A stretch of DNA of 64,000 nucleotides, taken from NCBI GenBank assembly GCA_037893245.1, contig JBAIAA010000261.1:2604001-2668000 (forward strand). Reading direction: 5' to 3'. The notes below the pieces were generated by a model, which worked only from the letters and a program-made list of their open reading frames with translations, made no database searches and was not told where the DNA came from. Position 1 is the first letter of the stretch. Every line of letters starts with the position of its first letter. A program made the position numbers and the translations under genes. This document shows positions 58,286-64,000 of the stretch, one piece after another. This DNA is from Crossaster papposus. Lineage: Eukaryota > Echinodermata > Asteroidea > Velatida > Solasteridae.

Positions 58286-58338
58286 ACCAGCTAAACTGTC
58301 TTGTACATGATCATCACATATAAGAGGATTACATACTG

Positions 58339-58870
58339 GGCCGAATACATAAACAAACTAGCAATTGCTTATAAGCAGAAGCACCGAGCTAAAGCAAAAG
58401 CTTATCAAGCAGAAGCAAAAGCAATTGTTTAAAAACATATACATAACCTTTTGCATTGACTAACAGCTTTTTCTTAAGCTTGCCTAGCAAATGCCTAGTC
58501 CGAGTATCATATGCCTAGGCCGAATACATAAACAAACTAGCAATTGCTTATAAGCAGAAGCACCGAGCTAAAGCAAAAGCTTATCAAGCAGAAGCAAAAG
58601 CAATTGCTTAAAAACATATACATAACCTTTTGCATTGACTAACAGCTTTTTCTTAAGCTTGCCTAGCAAATGCCTAGTCCGAGTATCATATGCCTAGGCC
58701 GAATACATAAACAAACTAGCAATTGCTTATAAGCAGAAGCACCGAGCTAAAAGCAAAAGCTTATCAAGCAGAAGCAAAAGCAATTGCTTAAAACATATAC
58801 ATAACCTTTTGCTTTGACTAACAGCTTTTTCTTAAGCTTGCCTAGCAAATGCCTAGTTCGAGTATCAAAC
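58339..58870. repeat. 179-bp tandem repeat, three copies
   Basis: GGCCGAATACATAAACAAAC starts units at 58339, 58518 and 58697, each ending near GCCTAG(T)CCGAGTATCA. The units are nearly identical. It lies in a C3-like intron. Confidence 0.93.
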
Positions 58871-58961
58871 ATATGTGTTGGTTAACGAAGCCATCTCCGA
58901 ACCAACGTCTGATATATGCGGACATATTTGACCCGCATAGCAGCCAATCGTACTTACTAGG

Positions 58962-59064
58962 GTTGTAGTAGTCATACACGTGGACTGCCACCGGTTGGAC
59001 CTTACCGACCATAGACTTGCGTTCGGCACGAAACTGAACCTGAACTGCTTCTGCGCCGGGAATC
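58962..59064 (-). CDS. C3-like exon: end of the receptor-binding domain
   Basis: Phase 0-1 exon with acceptor TTAACAG and donor GTAAGT. It encodes IPGAEAVQVQFRAER and KVQPVAVHVYDYYNP. V-x-V-Y-x-Y-Y-[NE] is a hallmark of the end of the C3/C4/A2M receptor-binding domain. Border positions may be off by a base or two. Confidence 0.92.
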
Positions 59065-59233
59065 TGTTAACACCAAAAATGCAATAAATTAATCAAGACA
59101 CAGTTCAATCACAAAGCTTATACAGCACTGACAAAAATGCAGTGTTAGATCAACACTATACCATCAAATAAAGAATGTACACGATGGTGTTTGGTGTTTT
59201 AACACTAAACACTCGCTGGTTCATACAGTCGTG

Positions 59234-59417
59234 AACCACATAACGATCGAGGCTCGATATTGTGTTTTCCTTTATTCCTACGTTATACCCAATCCCCATT
59301 GCTTTGCGCTTGCACCGTCGATCGAGGACCGAATTTTTCCATTCATACCGCCGACCGAGGGGCTTTTGTTTCCTTTGTTCTCCTTTGTGTCTCGCCCCTC
59401 GGTCGTTATGTGGTGCC
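59234..59417. repeat. Hairpin element (CCACATAACGATCGAGG ends)
   Basis: CCACATAACGATCGAGGC is inverted near 59395-59415 (CCTCGGTCGTTATGTGG). Short frames on both strands here have no family support. Confidence 0.6.
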
Positions 59418-60130
59418 GGAACATACAGTTGTATTGTTGTTTGTGTGTGTTTTATTCCTCTGGGAGTGGCATACACTATTTTTGAATGACAAGGACTGTA
59501 CGTTAGGACAAGACTTAAGTCATAGTATACCATTTGTCAATGCATTTTAATTTTTTTTAAGCAGCAACAGATCTTAAAATCTAAATAATAGTGCTTGACA
59601 ACTAACATGGGCCGCGTTCCACTAACGTGAACGTTACCAACAATTGCCAACTACACAATTTTCCGTTTGACATGAACACATTTTTAATGCGAATGTTGGC
59701 GAATGTTTGCAAAGTTTTAGTTCTTTGAATACTGTGTATTTCGAGAAATTAATATATTCCAAGACCTAGATTTCAATTCAAAATTTGATGAGTCATAATT
59801 TGAGTTGCGATCATTCGGAGTGCGTTCTCATTCATCCGAATGCAGCTATACTCGCTAGATTTGATATGCGTACGGGACATGTATGCGGCTCGAAAAAAGG
59901 CTCCTATTAAACCACCATATTGTGTTATCATTTTATCAATCTCAACATTTTTATATGAGAGGTAAATTGCCAATTTTGTACCAGATGAAATAACAACGCA
60001 AAATGCCTGGTGATTTAATAGATGACCTTTTCGAACCGCATAAGTATTCCGAATGCGTATCAAATCCTAATGGTCTCTAATGGTCCTAATGGTCTCTTAT
60101 TTATAATTGATAATATTTTGTTCCGTCCAT

Positions 60131-60420
60131 TTTCAACCAGTTTGCACCGGAAGACAAGTATACATATACCCAGCACGATATGTGGCAGAGGGGTACCCCC
60201 CTCTTATCCCTATACCTTATACACACTCAACACTATTGTAACCTATAGCACATCCCCCCTTGAAACCTAAAAAGAATTCCTGAAATTCCGGGAACACAAT
60301 GGGGAACACAATGGTCAACACAAAAGAGGGGGGGTTTTCTCTGCCACATATCGTGCTTCATAGAGTATACATGCAACATTTTCCCAAAAATCAAAGACCG
60401 ATAAACTAGCCATGAGTGAT
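60131..60420. mobile_element. Degraded TTAACCAGTTCGC MITE with an inserted 16-bp-TIR sequence
   Basis: ACCAGTTTGCACCGGAAGAC marks the family's left end. At about 60174-60357 ACGATATGTGGCAGAG and its exact complement bracket a 180-bp insertion. Confidence 0.5.
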
Positions 60421-60453
60421 TACGGTTTAACACCAGTGTCTAATTGGACTTAC

Positions 60454-60528
60454 ATCAGTGAAGTAGAACACCACCGTGTGATCTGTCACTTCATACCGCT
60501 CCACCCGCCCATCACTGTTTTCCATTAC
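60454..60528 (-). CDS. C3-like exon: receptor-binding domain, middle
   Basis: Phase 0-0 exon of 75 bp with acceptor GCCGACAG and donor GTAAGT. It encodes VMENSDGRVERYEV and HTVVFYFTD. It matches the V-x-x-Y-E...N-T-L-I-I-Y-L part of C3. Confidence 0.9.
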
Positions 60529-61833
60529 CTGTCGGCACAGAACCCAAAACAACATCAAAATAAAGATTGAGATTTGGGGAAATTGAAAAAACAAAAACAT
60601 AAAAATCCAGGAAATAATGGCCAAAAGGTTTTTGGATCACAGAGGGCCCAATAATAACTAGGGGTCTTTGTGTTATTAGCGAGTAAACACTTTTGTTGCT
60701 ATCAGTTTGTGAACATGTTTTGCATGTGACTGTCCAAATTCCCAAACATCAATATTCAATGGCTAAAACACTATCTGTCCTCATGCTAAACATGTTTACC
60801 ATGTAAACATGTTTATTACAAACTGATAGAAAGAAAGTGTTTAGAAAAATATTTACTTGCTATAAAACCCATTTTTGTTGCAGTGTACCCATGTATTTTG
60901 CTCTACATGTATATTATAACCTTTACATGTACAGAGACGTTTCCTGGTAAACTGTAACAAATTCTAGATTTTAAAGAAATTTGAAGGGAAACAAATCTGA
61001 CCCTTACCGGTATATTCCTTAATTGTTAGAAAAAATACAGAAAACTGCCATGTACAATTATTACGGTAAATCACAACTAAGGCCACAAACAAGGATTACT
61101 AGGGATGTGCATCATACCAGTAGTTTGGGAACCGGGTACCCAATTAATATAAACACAAGTTTAATTTCAGTCAAGTTTTAAGTGTGGAAAATGATTATGT
61201 TCAGGGCAAATAATTGAAACTAGTATTCATGTACAATTATCAACTAGTGAAACGACAACAAATTTGAGGTTGGCAATTTTGCTGCAAACAAATCCAGGTA
61301 GGTCGGGTGACCGTAAACACACATTTATTTTTTTTGGCCTAAATAGTTTTCTTATTCTTACAAACACTGTCAGCTGCACTGAGACAAAAACAACATCTAA
61401 ACCTCATCTCAATCCTAAACCAGTAGTGTTTATTACGTGAACTTCAAGGTTAGGATACACCATTGATAATTGCTTGAATTATCATGAATGGATGGATTTG
61501 GGGGTTGTATTTTATAGAAAATATCGTTTGACTGACCTGTCCGAAATTTTACAATCATGGATGCCGAGAAAAACATGAAATACGGCGTTCGTTTTCACCC
61601 GGCGTCGGGCAGTTATTCTTATGTTATTTTTTGGTTTTTTTTGCGATCGCCCTTCGGCGATCGCGAATATTCTTTTTTTAAATTCTATTTATACAATAAT
61701 TCCCGGATATCTAGCGCAATCATTTTGCTGGATATCAGATGTTTCTTAATAATTCGGTAGTAAATATTTTTGATATCTGCAAATGGTGTATCCTACCTTT
61801 AAGCTTCAACAAGTATTTTTTGTTTTTGCTTAC

Positions 61834-61921
61834 GGCTTTTAGATCCTCCACAACAGCTTTGTAGCCGGTGTACAGTCCCACATCTAAAATAGCCATGCCG
61901 GTTTTCTTCCCTCGCAAGTAT
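61834..61921 (-). CDS. C3-like exon: receptor-binding domain core
   Basis: Phase 2-0 exon with acceptor CAAACAG and donor GTAAGC. It encodes YLRGKKTGMAILDVGLYTGY and KAVVEDLKA. M-[AS]-I-L-D-[VI]-x-L-x-T-G-[FY] is the defining A2M_recep motif. Confidence 0.95.
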
Positions 61922-62968
61922 CTGTTTGATCAAATTGAATAATTCAGAGTTATTCTGAAACAACATCATTTTAATAAAAATCTCATACACAAGTATACAG
62001 TGACCATACGCCCCCCCCCCCCCCCCAAAAAAAAAAAAAAAGCGTGCTTCTGCTGCACTAAGGTCAAATTGTTATCATTTTCTTTCTCCTATATGGGTTT
62101 TCTATCCAGTGGTAAAGGTAGTTTTGGCTTTTGGAGGTAGATTTGTGTTTGTCTATTTTTTGTAGGCCGCCCTGTAGAAGGAAAACAAAACTTTGCCTAG
62201 AATGGTGTACATTTTCAGTTCATCCTAAGATAATTAAAATAGTGTATAAATAGTGATTTTTTATTAACTTTCATGAAGAAGCATTCTTTTTGTCTTCTAA
62301 GTCGGTGTAGCGTAAATTTAGGTTTATTAATAAAGACTGGGTCATTGGTATTGCGCATGCCTTTCATGTGTGAGGTTTTACCCAATAAAAGGGTAAAAGA
62401 GTTTGATTTTGTTATAGGATTCTAATGTTCATACTTGTATGACACCGGATTTGGGTTTGTTAGGGTCTGTGTCCTGGAATTTGTATGAAGTTGAAAATTG
62501 GCAGGAGCATTGCTCAGGACCCAAGAACGTGTCTAGTTTGAAATTGTTGGGATGAGCGGTTCTCTAAAAAGCTGCAAAAAAACCGCCGGACTGGAGGCCT
62601 ATAGACCTACAAACGTGAAGGTATAATCCCGGCCACGCAATAGACGGTGCACAATGTGAACATGCACTACACGGGTACGGGTAAAGGTAGAATGACCGCC
62701 ACAAATGCGAAAATGGAGGTTGACTGTATTGGGCTTGACCACATTTCTTGAATGGAAAAATTCGTGCAACGATGAGATGGGCTTCGACCATTTTTGGATG
62801 GGGGAAGATTACGCAATGGCGAGGTGTGGATATGGTGCGCTGTTATACAGGCACTGCATTCTAAATTACCACGTTTTGTGGTATGCCAACCAATTTGCCC
62901 ATTCCAAACATGTACATTTTGAACGGGCACTGCATAAAATATTATCGATCTCGGATTATCTATACCAC

Positions 62969-63090
62969 CTGACTTGAATGTTGTACCACAGAAACTCCTT
63001 GTCATTGTCCTCAACCTCGTCCTCGTTTATCACGGGTTCGAAGTCACACTCGCCCAAGTCGGGCTCAGGGATGTAGTATGTAGCCTCGAA
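62969..63090 (-). CDS. C3-like exon: start of the receptor-binding domain
   Basis: Phase 0-2 exon with acceptor TTTATAG and donor GTGGTA. It encodes FEATYYIPEPDLGECDF, an acidic stretch and FLWYNIQVR. In C3 the equivalent region reads Y...E-x-C-x-x-F...I-C-T-R just before the ILD motif. It is the most upstream C3-like exon recognised. Confidence 0.87.
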
Positions 63091-64000
63091 CTATAAAGAA
63101 TTGCGAACAAAATATTCACCAGGGTCAGTTTGGCATTGCATAGTGTACCTAGCTTCCTCGCTTTCCGACATTCTGCGGTCGAGACTATGGAAAACTCAAG
63201 TCGTTGGGTTCTCTTTTATTTGCAAAGAATGAACATTCACTCAATTCGAGTGAAAATTCACTCCCACAGTCTCAAACCAGAGACCAGGGACCAGTTTTAG
63301 AGTGAAATTAATTAATTTGAAAAAGGTCGAAATCCAATCAAATTCCTCTGAAATTATCCTTTTTTTTCCAGTGTGTTTTAGTGATTTCCACTTTGAAACG
63401 TCTAGTCCATAGTTTCACTGTTTAAAATTTAGAGAGTTGGTATGTCACTCCTTGGATTTTTTTTTTTTTTATAACATTTTCATTTTAATTCCCTTCAGAC
63501 TTTTATTAATGAGTCAAATAAACAAAGGAGGGTTCTGATATTCCGATCTTAACAAGATCTTTAGAGGCAAAATGCCTCCAAAAAGATGTTAAGATTGCAG
63601 TATCAGGCCCTCCTTGTTGATGATTAAAACGGCTTTCTGACTGAAATAAGCTGAATATATAGTGCGAGTCAAAAAGAAAGTGACCGTAAGTATTATTCAT
63701 TTTTCCATAAAAAAATTAAAAATTAATATTAGGCCAAGAGCATTAGATCATATAGGCCAAAACCTGGAAATAGCTCATATAACAAGCTGAATTTTTCAGG
63801 ATACGTCCAGGAATATCTGTAGAATAACATACTAAAAGTCCCCCAAAATCCCCCTGGAGCTCTCTCCAAAATACAAGATGGCGTCAAAAATGGCCGCCAT
63901 TTTCAATTTTAAGCATAACTTTGCAACCAAACGAGTTAGAAATACAAATTAAGTGCCTAAACATATGTTTTAAAGCACAAGGAATCCAATAAACCATTAT
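63091..64000. other. C3-like intron at the window edge, no exon recognised
   Basis: No thioester-domain or CUB-like exon with phase-compatible splice sites was found on the minus strand. The stretch contains poly-T and no identified repeat boundaries. Confidence 0.4.

Larger units (their letters stand above)
48023..63090 (-). other. Gene span: complement C3-like protein, 3' part
   Basis: Ten minus-strand coding segments with matching phases run from 63090 to a stop at 48023-48025. In order they encode the segment before the receptor-binding domain, the A2M receptor-binding domain, a cysteine-rich linker and the C345C/NTR domain. The order, cysteine positions and motifs (ILDVGLYTGY, VHVYDYYNP, KKEKW) follow complement C3/C4/C5 family proteins; a C-terminal NTR domain argues for C3 rather than A2M or an insect TEP. 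The thioester, anaphylatoxin and beta chain lie upstream, outside the window. The protein would be secreted and act in opsonisation, which is family knowledge. Confidence 0.9.

Noticed and set aside
62667..63014. 115-residue minus-strand frame overlapping the C3-like exon
   Set aside because: It is in a different frame from the phase-consistent C3-like exon and has no family similarity.
63121..63190. Short minus-strand MSESEEAR-like frame as an upstream C3-like exon
   Set aside because: It has no similarity to the expected C3 region and its phase does not fit the phase 0 start of the 63090 exon.

Overview
This is eukaryotic, intron-rich nuclear DNA, most plausibly from a marine invertebrate deuterostome such as an echinoderm or hemichordate. 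I base that on many single-domain exons with GT-AG introns, a complement C3-like gene with a netrin-type C-terminus, EGF/SEA membrane-protein architecture, and dense TIR elements, tRNA-derived SINEs and minisatellites. The species is not proven. The short open frames scattered through introns and repeats are chance or repeat-derived.

Plus strand, about 0-42.3 kb: the 3' part of one large gene with 30 recognisable exons; its 5' end lies outside the window. In order it encodes seven calcium-binding EGF domains, a SEA-like module, three Notch-type EGF domains, nine small EGF-like modules with a C-x-C-x-C core (one truncated), another EGF domain, a classical SEA domain with a GSV motif, a split EGF domain, a Thr/Pro stalk, a transmembrane helix and a cytoplasmic tail. 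It is therefore a type I membrane protein with modular extracellular adhesion or mucin-like domains. The last two coding exons are tandemly duplicated. The duplication breakpoint lies inside a MITE, so the gene has several possible C-termini.

Minus strand, about 63.1-48.0 kb: the 3' end of a complement C3/thioester-protein gene. Its exons cover the end of the CUB/TED-flanking region, the receptor-binding (A2M_recep) domain, the cysteine-containing linker and the C345C/NTR domain. The two genes are convergent and separated by about 5.7 kb without recognisable genes.

The most notable finding is inside the C3 gene. A 4.9-kb DNA transposon with TIRs and a 3-bp target duplication (CAA/TTG) sits exactly where the coding sequence of one C3 exon is interrupted. 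Removing the element and one TSD copy gives an uninterrupted in-frame exon that matches the C3 family. Either the transposon is now spliced out as an intron, or this haplotype carries a disrupted C3. The element encodes a decayed nuclease-like gene (XPG/PIN-like motifs plus a C-terminal CXC motif) and contains further transposons nested up to three levels deep.

Other repeats include a 2-kb array of a 17-bp palindromic minisatellite (27.65-29.64 kb), a 24-bp minisatellite split by a 2.1-kb hAT-like element with a perfect 8-bp TSD (30.5-33.8 kb), several MITE families with many copies, a Tc1 remnant, tRNA-derived SINEs, foldback elements and a perfect 45-bp palindrome.
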